From: Stichopus chloronotus
Taxonomy: Eukaryota; Echinodermata; Holothuroidea; Aspidochirotida; Stichopodidae
NCBI GenBank assembly: GCA_021234535.1
Contig: CM037840.1
Span: 27,285,020 to 27,349,019 of the forward strand
Direction: 5' to 3'
Length of the DNA: 64,000 nucleotides
The translations under genes and the position numbers were made by a program. Below are positions 23,164 through 36,100 of the stretch, one piece after another; within the stretch, counting starts at the first letter, position 1, and every line of letters begins with the position of its first letter. The notes below the pieces were generated by a model, which was not told the DNA's origin, made no database searches, and saw only the letters and a list, made by a program, of their open reading frames with translations.

Positions 23164-24415
23164 CAAAGCTATAAGCAAGGAAGTGATAAAATAATCATGA
23201 CTAAGCATTTCAACGTGACCTATATGACTGCGCAAGTTCAAGTGCGATCCTGGAAACTCATAAAGAAACACCCAAATGCACAAGGAAATACCTCTTTCCA
23301 TATGATACTGGCGATGGCTCGGGTGTCAAGTTTGACTTCACTTAAGATTCAATTGACAATACGCCTTGCATGTTATCCTTTTGTTTGTTTCTTTGTTTTT
23401 TTTTGTTTGTTTGTTTTTTTTTTTGCAGATCACAGTTCTTGGAACAAACATAATCGACTTTACTGGAATCACGGTGTGACGCTGTCAACGTTTCCCGATC
23501 GTGCATAGGACAAACAATAGTGAATGACACGCAAAACGACAGAGGACGTCATGTGATGAGTATAATGGGACATATTGAAAGTTAGAGATTTCTGTTATTA
23601 AACATTAAACTTTAAGAATGACGAGAACAATGGCGGCAAACTTTTTTTTAATTTCCCTAAGTAATAATCTCGAATCTTTGGCTCTTATGTTTGGGAACCG
23701 TTAGTTACAAGGAAGGCTGTACACAGAAAAATAAGCCTCTTAGACATCCTGTCCACCAAAAAACAAAAGCCACATGTTGGGAAATATTCTAAATTTAAAA
23801 TAAAAAAATCATTAATGTGAAATTTAAAAAGACTCAAGGAGGCAATAATGTCATAATTCATGACTATAGTATCATCATTATGGCACTCTGCCAGCCCAAC
23901 TCACAGAGCAGCTGAATAAGAAACTTGTAACAATTTTGAAATTGTCACGGTCCAACGATTTTGAAGGCTGAACTATCTGAGATAACTGCGTGAAGTTCGT
24001 GGTCACCTCACGTGTTCAGATAATACCTATGGTTTCCAACTCGGCAAAGTGAAAAAATTATCTTGTCTTCTTTTTTTCTTTCTTTGCCTAGGAAGACAAA
24101 TAATTTAAGTGATGTCCCTTGTTTCGCTTGGGTTCATGATTGTATGGGAAAGGTGTTATTTATATCACGGAGTTCTCACGTCAACTCACTGCGTAGATAC
24201 AAACTACCTGGCACCTTCATGGTTGTATTGTCAAGTCTATTCGGAGGTCTTTCACGTACATTTTTTTTTTTTTTACGTGGGTGGTATATACGCTTGCATT
24301 CTTTACCATCGACGTATATGTAATTTCAAGGAACGATTTAAGATATGTAACCACTGTTACCCGACTTTCGGAGGAATTTTGTCAGAAAAATTCATGACTT
24401 AACTTGAAAGACATA

Positions 24416-24479
24416 ATGACGTCTGTGAGGATAACTGCTACGGCACTTGCACTTTTGTTTCTTCCGTCTATGGCGAAAG
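24416..24479 (+). CDS. Receptor exon 1: start codon and signal peptide
   Basis: ATG at 24416, then 20 residues with a short basic n-region (SVR) and a hydrophobic core (ATALALLFLP) ending near SMA-K. Donor G|GTAAGC leaves phase 1, which fits exon 2. An upstream in-frame ATG is absent within the preceding bases. Confidence 0.85.
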
Positions 24480-27088
24480 GTAAGCTGTATACGTTACCTT
24501 GTTCCTTTTTATTAGAATGAGTAGGAAACAAGTTCATCCGTAGCCAAGTCAGATTTCTGCAATGGGACCACCGGCACACGTGACACGATGTCAAATATTT
24601 TTTTTTTCCTTCAAATTCTGCGAATGACACAAAGTTAGACGTGTCTTTGTTCCCCCACCCCCCCCCCCACCTTACCTACCGGTCTGACAGGAAGTGAAAC
24701 CGAATCTTACGACGATAACAGAGATTCAACTATTTACTGTCCACAGTTACCGTCCACCGTTGAAAATTAAAGAGGCTAGTAGGCTGCTGAATATATAATT
24801 TCTGCACACTATTTTCCAAACTATAGTCGCTTAAATTTTCCAAAGGTAAACTGTAAATGTAGAAACTTATCTACGTTAAGTACAATTATTATGTACATTT
24901 CGATGTTTTGGAGGTTTTTGTTGTTGTTGTTGTTGTTGTTTTGGGGGTTTGTAAGTATAATGTCATATGATAATAATAATAATACAATCATAGTAACAAT
25001 AATAATAGCATTAATAATACAAGCAAGTCTCATAATAGTGAGAACCTGTTTTGTAACTTTCTTCATTTCTGTACAGTCGTTGTTTTTCGCTATTCCAATT
25101 TCAATAGCCAATTTCTTTTATATATATTGCTTAAAATGGCTTAAAATGGCTCTTTATTTTTTAGTCCGTGCCTTATTAAAGTTTCAAGTAACAGCGTGCA
25201 TGGGGGTTTCCTCTGGAGAGTGCATAAACCAAAGAAATGGATAAACTAGAATGACGTCACTAACCACTCACGCACTGAACACATTTATGAGGACGGACAA
25301 GCATAGACGGCGTCTTACGTGTTAAGGCAAAACACCTTGTCCTTCAAAATTGACCGTATATCAACGTACACTCTTTAAAATGTAAATAGTAAAATGTAAA
25401 TTTACAGAAAATAAAATAAAGAAGTACAAAAGAAATACAGAAATATTCTGGTAGTTAGTTTCCAGACAATTACTGTAATTCATGCTTATTTCTTCTTTTT
25501 TTATTTTCTGTAAATTTACAGACATTTTCTACAGTGTACGGTCCGAGAATTTGTTCGCTCGATATGTAAATGTATCTTTGGGGAAAACAGGCTGAAATCA
25601 ATGCAATTTGATTTTGTGAGATAACCTGATCGTATGCAGGGAAAACTATGTCCCTCTATCTAGGTTTTGTGTGTTATGTTAAATTTCTGTTGGATTTCTG
25701 CTATAACTCTCGATTAAATAACCTTCTAGTTCTTTTCTAAACCTCATGGCCATCAAAGGCAGAAAATTGTCGCAAAGTGAATGAAAGAAAGATAAAAACA
25801 AAAAGGGTGTATTTCTTTTTAATAACATATCTAGGTGTATGTGTTTGTTTGTTCACATTTATCTGATGTACCATGCCTTTTTCTTTAATATTTTAAACAG
25901 CTCTTGCATGTTCACCCAACAATTGTGAAAATGGAAGTACGTGTCAGGATAATTTGCTGTGGTACATCTGTATATGTCCTGCTGAATTCAGAGGCAGACA
26001 TTGCGAAAACGCAATAACAGGTAAATAAGCATAAAACCATTTACTCGTTCGTTCGTGTTGTTCCTACAATCTATTTATCTATCTCCCTCTCCCTGTTTAT
26101 CTGTCTATCTGTCTGTCTACCTGTCTGTCGGATACCGACGTAATATAAATTGTAATAATTATTACTATATCGGTACCTTTTTTCAGTAAACCTCCGTGTG
26201 ATAGATTCCAAACTTCGTATCTATTATACAGCTTCCTTTCTTTTCCCTTTCTCTTTTATAGGTCCTATTCCTATAGATGCAGCGCCCCCTACAGTCATGG
26301 GTTGTCCAACTGATATCGTAAAGACCACATCCTCGTCTTTCGAGATGGCGGAATGGACGGCCCCTACGGCAGTGGACGAAAACAATGTTCACTTGGTTCT
26401 TCAGACTCATTTTCCAAATCAAAACTTTTTCCCAATCGGGACCACGGAGGTGGCTTACATCTTCGCAGACGATTTCGCAAATATCGCCAACTGTTCGTTC
26501 ACGATATCTCTGTTGACGGGTAAACAAACAAAAAAACCTCATTAAAGGTCTTATCAAAGTTTTTATTCATTCAATTAACTTTCTTTTCTTTATAAGTGAA
26601 TCGTAAGGTAGAAATTTTTGGCTCACATGTAATAACGTGACAAACATGTAGCAAATATTAAAGGGAAATAGGGCGTTTAGAATACACCAACATAACATAC
26701 AAAAGAAAATAGCCTTAATCATTGTTAAACCATTCAGTCTCATCAATAAACATCTACCAAAGCTTCATCTCCTCAAAACATTAAGCATGTTATGAGTTAT
26801 AAAAGATGCATCATTTGAATTTTGAAAAGTTTGGGTGAACAAATTAGTGTTGAACAACAAATAACTGGATTTCTATCTGTGAGGAGCTTATTTCGTAAAG
26901 AGAAGGCTACTGTCCTTCCTTATTTTGAATAATCTATCCTTCTGCATTCACAAACACTGGTTTAAAAATTATGGATGTCTTCTTTAAAACAAACGCCCTA
27001 TTTCCCTTTAACTATTTTCCTAGTCTTAAACATGCTCACCGAAAGTTAATAACATGGCAATGACTACTGTCACACACACACACACCCT

Positions 27089-27120
<32 letters not shown>

Positions 27121-30100
27121 TGTCACAGCGACGATAGTCGGAGAATCTGAAATAGCAGTTGGAATTTTTCATATCTCAGTCTAAAACATTTTGTGACACA
27201 AAAAAGCCAAATACCCAGATTGTGTTCAAGGTTACCTGGTAATTGAAAAAAAAAATCTCAACAAATCTGACATACCAGTTGGAATTTCTAATATTTCAGT
27301 CTAGGGGCGACGGTAGTCGGAAAATGTGAAATACCAGTTCGTTTTTTTTTTTTATTTCTCAGCCTAGCTACATTTTAGGATTTCAAAAGACCGTACGTCA
27401 AAAAAAAAAAAAGATAATGGGGGGGGGGACACCTCCTCCGTTACAACCCTCTCCCAGGCCAACTCAGTATTACTCATCTCATGCTTTCCCCCACCTGTCA
27501 AAATATAACATTGCTGGACATTTTTTTCTCATCAAGCTGGCTATCATTTACAGAGTAATCGGTACAAGAATTGGCTTTATGCTTTGTTATGCAGTCATCG
27601 GTTATAGCAAACTAATAGAAAAACTAATCGCCAGGGAGTAGAAATTGCTAGAATTTTCCTGCGACTATAATGTCTCGGGAAAAGATTGATTACAACGAAT
27701 AAGAAATATTGCACCATCTTTTGTTTAAGGTTACCTGGTAGTTGAAAATTGCTAAAAAAACTGCTTTCGTTAGAAAGTAAAAACTGTAGAAGTAATTTGT
27801 GTAGGAATGACATAAAGGTAAATATTTTAGACAAGCGCTGTTCAAATTGTTAGAACTTTTCCAAAGAATGTGTTTATCGTTAATTGAGAAAAGAAGTCGC
27901 AGATACTAGATCCCTATTTCAAGGCTAGGTGCAGCCAGCTCAAATACATTCGGGAAGTACCGTTTTCCTGCCATCTGGAGGTTTTGAAACAAGCACCCCC
28001 CCCCCCCTTACCACCAAAGAAAAAGAAAAAAAATCTAGGCACCTATGTGCTCAACTCGAAAGGTCTTTGTCAAGCCTTACGCAAAAAAAAAAAAGAAGAG
28101 AAGAGAATGCATCATTCATCATGCTTTTTGTATCACCTGAATAAGCATGATATGTACTACCACTTGTAATACATTGATTTCTCTTTTCACATGAATTAAG
28201 GAATTGCAGTCATGATATTCACATTTCAAGGCTGGGTACATTCAGCCCAAGTACACTCTGGAGGTGCGCCTTTCATGCGATCTAGGGGTTGAAAAGCCGA
28301 AATTTTCTTGTGCGCTCAGCGCCAACTAATGGTGGTCCTCCGCTTAGATAATCCTGCCTATGTTCAACCCCCTTCCCTTTTCTCAACTTTTTTTTTGTTG
28401 TTTCGCCGAGTCTAATGTCCTTTTCGTGAAGACTGAACCCCTTTATTTCTTCACCCCCCCCCCCCATGAGCAAGTATTACTAGTGTTAGACACTGTCGGG
28501 GTGGGGTTGACGCTTAGTTGAAAAAAAATACCTCCCCCTCTAAAAATGTGACCATAGCCTACGGCCGTGATTACCGTATAGAATGTAAGAGATATATAAT
28601 ATTATTACATAATAATAATTATTATTATAATTATATATATTGTTTCTCTAATGTTTATGTCTTTACAAGGTTCTACGGAGGATAACCTTCCACCAACTGT
28701 TGAGTTTTGTCCCACCAACATCATTCGCGAGGTTCCTGTAGGAACCCCGAGCATCCAAGTATTTTGGGATGAGCCAATAGTAACGGACGATGGAGACGAT
28801 GTGAAAATTGAAAAACAGACCGCATCTTCAGGGAGTACATTCTTCGTCAACACCCAAACTGCAGTCCTCTACGAGTTTTCAGATGATGCTGAAAATATAG
28901 CCAACTGTATGTTTACTGTAACAGTCATTGAAGAAGGTAAATATCAATTTACAGATTAAATTACCTTTTGTGTGCAACTGTTCGTCATCACACTGCAATG
29001 CTGTGTAATGAATGACAGATTTAGAAATGTGTAATAGAACCCCCCCCCCCCCCTCATTGCATTGACAATAAATATGATAAGATGAAACAGACAAACAGTA
29101 TATATCTAGGCTAGAGGCGTATACGTAGGTCACAAGGCAGAGACGCAACGTACACTTCTTAAACTTATTATTTTGCCCGCCCGATATAACGTTTCTTTGT
29201 AGGAACCCTGGCTTGCCATTGAGGAGGGCGCGCGTCTCATTTTTTCACTGCGGCGTCCCAGACAAGGGGTCCATTGACGATAATCTTCTAGAAATGTGAC
29301 AACCCCTCCGTCTGTTTCTTAGATCATATTTAATACTATCACAGTGTTGTGATCTTTTACATCGCTGAAACGATCTATGAAGGGGGAGGGGAATATTTTT
29401 CGGGAGACGGGTTTAAACATATCACCACACATATCAGGACAAACGAATTGTATCAATATGTAATTTTCCGACAGAAGAGTCACAGAAATTCAGAGGCGTT
29501 CGAGGAGGTGATCGGTCGTCTGATTAATGTCTCATATGACGTCAGTCTCTTCTTGATCATTTTCTGCAAACGTCACAGATTTGCCTTTAAGTAGCAATGA
29601 ACCATAGGTTAGACCGAACATGTGTATCATTAATGTAACATTAATGACCGCACAAGAGTACATGCCATGTATCACCTAAAACTAGTATCCTTTTACAGAG
29701 AGAGAGAATCCCAGAAAAGACCGATATTATAGGCTATGTGGTGTTAATAAGACAATGAAACCACTTGAAATAGGTATTTCAATTTAATGGAACCCCTTAT
29801 GTTACGTTGTGGTTATAGTCCCATACATTTACCACAGGGATCAGTTCTGTTAAAAGATTGTTTGACTTGACTTGAAAATAAAAGGAAGTGGCTAATCACA
29901 GTGTCAGTCACAAGTATAGAGGTTAGGTTAGGAGTTAGGTGACGGTAACGTGACCTTGTAATTTGGCTTTGAACGACCATAAGTGGGGGCGTGTATTCGC
30001 AAGCAGTGATGTCCTTTACAAGTCTGCCGCGCCAATTACGCCCACTTTCTTTATCAAGCTATAAAAGTGCAAGCAAAGAGACTTGGTCTTTTGCTGTCAA

Positions 30101-33100
30101 GTGCATCCACCATTCGTTTACTGTGAACATTCGAATAGTATGCTAATGCTGCACTTATTGTGTGTATTTAACTTGAAACTGCATTTTAATTAATGTGCGT
30201 TATGTTTGTAATATCAGTGCTAAACTTAATTTGAAAATGGCGACAAGGCTTACTTCATTTTGGCAATGGATGACCGAAAGGGTCTGCTTGCAAACGTTGT
30301 CGTTTTAACCAATTTTGTGTGACGTAGTGTAGCTTATCAGTAATCAACGGGAATCATTTTCCTGGCGGTAGTCAAATCAATATTTATGTTGGCTTCAGTG
30401 TCGGTCTGGGTTGAGAAGACTCGGACATCGTCACATCCATTAATATACCTTAACAGCAATTACACACACACATACATACACACCCACACACCCACGCACA
30501 CACACACACACACCATAAAGACAGCTGTTACCAAAGATCACCTTATACAATACCACCAAACAGAAACTGAAGTAATTCTCTATTGGAAAAAATTTCTAAT
30601 TTTTCAAACTGTGTAAAATTCCCAAATATGACCAAATTAAAGCATTAGAAATTCCTTGCATCTTTAGAGAGGCTCGTTGAGTTGGTTCACAAAATTTCGT
30701 GATATTTTGTGACACATGTTCAGTATCACTCAAATGTTGATGGTAAACGGCCAAACTAAGAGATTCTGAACATCTGACACACAACTGAAGCAATGGTGAT
30801 AGAGTAATTGATAATCAAAATCACTCCATGAAAATCTGTGATCAGACACTTTTTACTGTAACGCATTGCAACCATAGGCAATTCCTGTTTGTAGAAAAGT
30901 AAAATTTCTCACTTTTTCAGGAACTGTAGGAACAGATACATGAATTATTCTAACTGGAAGTATTCGCAGTTTCGCATTTTCTTCAAACTTTCCACAAAAT
31001 AAACTATATCAATTCAATGAGCCCCTTTAATGTCCATTCTTCGTTATTATCTCATCGCCCTATAGGGGCTAGATGAGATATTGCAGTCACTCGGCTAGTG
31101 GAGCTATATATTGTACTGTGCACCCATGGGAGAATGGTTGCCATGGAAACGCTTGGAGTTGATGAGTAGCGACACCCCAGGGGTATCCCATGGTAGAGTG
31201 ACCATGGGTACAGGAGGGTCCTGTTGGGTGGTATAAATGAAAACGTGTCCTTGCCAATGTGTATGCGTGTGTGCGTATGTGTGTGTGTGTGTGCCTCCGG
31301 ACCTGTCTCAAACTGTGGTTTTTCCAGAATAGTTTGAAAAGCATATGAGCGGTTAAGTTGAAACTTGGTAAGATTGCGCATGATGCCAATACCTGCAAGA
31401 TGTATTAGTTGTATCAATTAACTTACAGTTTTGTAAGTACTTACCTGAAAACACATTGTTCAACATAATATTACTGTAATGGTAAATTGAGTCAAATTTG
31501 CTGATTTTTGAGAAAAAAAGGCAATTTTGCCCCAAAAATTGGATTTCCAGCATATCTTGTGAAGTATTTGAGAATTTAATGCAAAGTTTTGCAAAAACTT
31601 ACATGAGAATGAAATATTCAAGGTATATCACTTTTGTAATAAAGAGAGTGAAATTTTCTGATTTTTGAGAAACAAAAGCCAATTTGGCCCCAAAATTTGT
31701 ATTTCCAGCATATGTTGAGAACTATTAAACCAATTAACTTTAGGTTTTGTAAGTACTTAGCAATAAACTATTGCACATTCCCATGTGCAGGCCCTGTATT
31801 GAAATCACTGTGCATGTTGGCGATGAGATAAGCAACTCCGTGGATTGCCCTCTTGTTCCTAATTTCCTTTTGTTTGCTTAAGCAGTTCTTTAGCATCACT
31901 TTTTGGTCAATAGTTGCTCTTTTCATTTTTTTTTTAGTTTTATTGTCCAGATTTGTTCTGACATTTTACAGAGTGCTTTCTGTAAACTTGGCCTTGATAC
32001 AACCAGGGGTTCTTCCTCTTTTCTCAAAAAATTGTATAAATAATGGCAATGATAAGTTACTTATGATTATACTGAGAAGATAAACACTTGCATAATATAA
32101 GAAAAGAAAAAAAAAACACTGACGCAACAAAGTGACACCTATACATAATTACACAACCTGGAATGACACTATAAATAACAAAAGATAACACGTTGACCAA
32201 TAACAAGAATTAAAATAATAAAAAAAATAATTCATAACAATAACTATGTTTTCTTAGCAACAACTTGTTGACATTTTGAAAGATAACAATCTCGACGCAA
32301 GGGGGAAACCCAGAAAAAAAGTTTACTTTCTACTTTACTCATACAGGTAGGCAACTAATGGTTCTCGTAGTTCATAAATTAGCCCAATTTTGTTGAAGTT
32401 AGTTGGTGGTGGAATGGCCAGTGCGTCCCGAGAATTTCTACGTCAAGAATGACAGCTAAATGATTTGTTTTAAGGACAAAAAAGAAGTAACTTCAGGTAC
32501 CTTACGAATATCGATACTGATGATATTGTTGAAAGAGCGAAATTGTCAACAAGACAGCGGGATGTTACGAGGGGTTTTGCAAATAAATGTGCACGTTGTC
32601 TTAATATGCAGGAAGCGGAGGAGATACGTTTTGTCATGACGTTCAATAATATTTACAGTTTGGAAAATAATAAAAACATTTCATCATTTTACAATTATTC
32701 ACTCTTAATTACAGGGCAGTAGCCAGCTACCTCTCAAGCGAAGGTAAATGCTGATGCCTGTATTGTCAGTATTACAACCAGCTCTATTCTTAGAGTGTTA
32801 TCTAGACCAGAGAAGGAACTTGTAAAAATAACGCTATAAGCCATATACACGAATTGAAATAGCGCCACTATTACCTAACATTCAGCGCGACAGACGCTTT
32901 CACTTGTCCCGAGGTAACTTTCAAGTAAAGAAGTTGCTTACAACTCGCTTTTGTTCCCCCTCGAACTTCAGACGCCTCTTTCTGTATGACGTCACGTTAT
33001 CCGGAAACGAAACACCTGGATGTCTGTACTCTACGACGCAATGTAATGATTTCGTGATATCTTCAAATGACATCGTTGTCTTCACAGTCTACCCTCTGTA

Positions 33101-36100
33101 AATTAAACACCCACGTACACGCTGATTATTTTATAATTAATCACATGCTGATGTGCATACAAGCTTTCATCAAACCAACTGACTGCCGTCGACATGTAGG
33201 TCATTAAGAGAGCACCGCAGATCCAATCATGAAGCATTCCTAATTGTAAAACGGAATCGCCTATTGGCCATTACAGTAGATACCCGTACCTTTACACATG
33301 AAACTTGGTGTACTTCATACCCTTGCCGATCATCTGACAAATGCAAACCAGTCTTAATCACGTAACAAACAGCAGGTCATGATATTGAATTTAATGTGTC
33401 TAGAAAATATATCACTGCTTTGTCTGGTATTTTCCTAGCACCTCCGTCCCCCTGCGAACCAAATCCATGCCTGAACGGGGGATCATGTGAAAACCTTGGA
33501 GTCAACGTATTCAGCTGTCTCTGTACGGCTGCTTGGTCTGGACCTATTTGTACTGATCCAACTGCTGTCACAGGTAAGCAAGCACAAAACATTTTTTTTT
33601 TTACTGCGCCGGGGTAGGTTCAGTTGGTAAAATAGTTTCCTTTCTTATACCCTTGCCGATCATCTGACAAATTAAAACCAATTAATCTCATAACAAACAG
33701 CATGTCATGATATTGAATTTAATGTATCCAGAAAACATAGCCTATCACTGATTTGTCTGGTATTTACCCAGCAGCCCCGTCCCCTTGCGAACCAAATCCC
33801 TGCCTGAACGGGGGATCATGTGAAAACTTTGGAGTCAACGTATTCAGCTGTCTCTGTGCGGCTGCTTGGTCCGGACCGATTTGTACTGTTCCGACAGTTC
33901 TCACAGGTAAGCAAGCACAAAACAATATTTTACCGAGCCTAGTGGGTCGGTTCAGTTGGTAAAATAGTTTCCTTTCTTTCTGCTGTTAGATAATTTTTAC
34001 TTTTATTCCGTTTTTACAATTTTCTCCGTGTTTTTCTTTTTTTAGGATGCCGCCTTCGATCCAAGACGCTAAATTATTTTATTTTCTTGCGCGCGCACGT
34101 TTAAGTATCACTGGAACAGGTTTCTCTTTTCAATTTGTAAATCCTTGCGCAGTTTTGGAATAGCGGAACGGTGGCGTCTGTAAAAACCTGAAGTACCGAT
34201 TCTACATCTGCTAGATTCCTCATGAATTCTCCGGAAGTAACTGCCAACTATACAACGGTGCGACACTGGGTCGCGTGCTTATCTCATCCCGATACATGTA
34301 GTATACGGGATGAGACAATGTATTTGCTTCGTGATTAGAGGGTAAAATGACTTTCTCAGTTGTCATAACAACGGTTGTCTTGGTTTACGGAACACCCCCC
34401 TCCCTTCACCGGTAAGGGTCAAAAATATGTGTGCGGATGTGTACGCGTAACATGATGACAGTCCAATTTCAATAGTTTGGGTGGACAACTCCTCCAACAC
34501 CACAGTGTCGATGAAGATCAAAGTCATCACTGGGTAGGTGAAACATGGTCTAAAGTGGTGTTTGCCATCAAAATTCAACGGAAAGGGGTCAGGGGTCAGG
34601 GGCCAGAGGTCGTAGGTAAAAAGGAATCATAGCACATAGAGCCACATGATAGTTTACGATTGCAATTGCGTTATTTTATGTCCTTTAGTTTACGAAGCTG
34701 CTTCTTCAGTTTACATCTGTACTATTTCATTTGACATCGCTACCACCTAAAAATCACCACGGTATCGATTCATTTTTGCCTTTTTGGCCTTCCACAAACC
34801 CTAGGTGTCGACAATGGTGGTTCACATATGACACTGACGAAGTTTACGGTAGCGTCAGCGGAGCAACGAGCTGTTCCACCAATCCAGTTAATATAGAGAT
34901 CAAAGATACAAACCATTCATATTTAGCCCGCTTTTGGTTTTTCATGCATGAAACACGCCTGCAATGAAGGTGATTTGTAAGGAGGATAAGTAACTGTGAT
35001 ACGATGTGTGGTTTGCGTTATATCTTTTGCACTTTCTCCCTCCGAATCGGGTGTAGGCATATTTATGCAAAAGATTTGTGGTGAAAAATGGCCTGCTAAC
35101 GACAAATTCAGTCAGAAAGTGCAAAGGTAGACAGAGAAAACGTTAACTTTTGTATTGTTCTTATTTTGACGTCCGTGAATAATGTTCACGCTATTAGTAA
35201 GATCTTTCCAGTACATACTCTTGTACGGTGTGCTAATAGAACTTACGATTTTGGACTAAGTTTTCAGTAGAGATGAGATATGCAACTCTGTGGATTGCCG
35301 CCACCTTTCTCCCCCCCCCCCCCACCCCCTGTTTTTCATTTTTTTTTTTTTTTGTCGTTCAGTTTTGGTCCCTTTACGATAAACGTAACCTTTGCCTGTC
35401 ATGACGGCTTATATGTGTGTGTCTATATGTGTGCGTGCGTGTGCGTGAGGGTGTGTGTGCGTGCATATATGTGTGTACATTCTTACGTCTCCAGTACAGA
35501 AACTCTGAAAATAATTCTCTTGCTTGTGATTGAGCAAGCACCAGGTGCAGCTTTCTGTCAAGAGAGGAGGACCAATGATATAGTCGCCTTTCCTTCCAAA
35601 TATTAATCTTTTCCTCCATAATGAGGTTAATTTTCGCCTTTTCTTACCCTTACATCTCTATCATTGCATTAAAGATTTGGTAAGCGCTTACTTTTCGCCT
35701 CGTTTACTGTATTCTAAATTGCTGATTTGATCTGATGTTAAATGATCATAAAAACAAAGACTGGGAGAGGGGGGTTGGGAAATAAGAAAGAGATGAAATA
35801 ATCAATTAGTTTTTCTACAAAATAAGCCATCCATTAACTAGAATTATTTGGAAACAAAACAAGGAAATTAACAAAGATGCGAGTCGGTCGATTCTCTTAT
35901 GAGAAGACTGAGTCTAAAAATACTCGAAAAGACAAAAACTTTCATAGCCGCCCGAAGAGCAAAATGAAACGATAGCTTTCTGGAATTTGCTGAGACTGCA
36001 TTTTAAAATTTGCCGATGTAATCAGAACTTGAGAGAATTTGAATTATTTTTGAGATAGTTATTGGCTTTAATGGCTTCCTTATTACTTTGTTGCTCAGTT

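Larger units (their letters stand above)
28937..33438 (+). other. 4.5-kb intron between HYR2 and EGF2
   Basis: Contains a MITE B copy, a (CA)n tract at 30462-30513, a (GT)n tract around 31260-31293, a ~157-bp tandem repeat (31405-31790), and a TATAAAAG at about 30060. No EGF or HYR exon was recognised on the plus strand. Confidence 0.55.
33317..33979 (+). repeat. 330-bp tandem duplication containing the EGF2 and EGF3 exons
   Basis: Units 33317-33646 and 33647-33979 both run from ATACCCTTGCCGATCATCTG through the EGF exon to AAAATAGTTTCCTTTCTT. Intron parts differ by small indels and substitutions. Confidence 0.93.
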
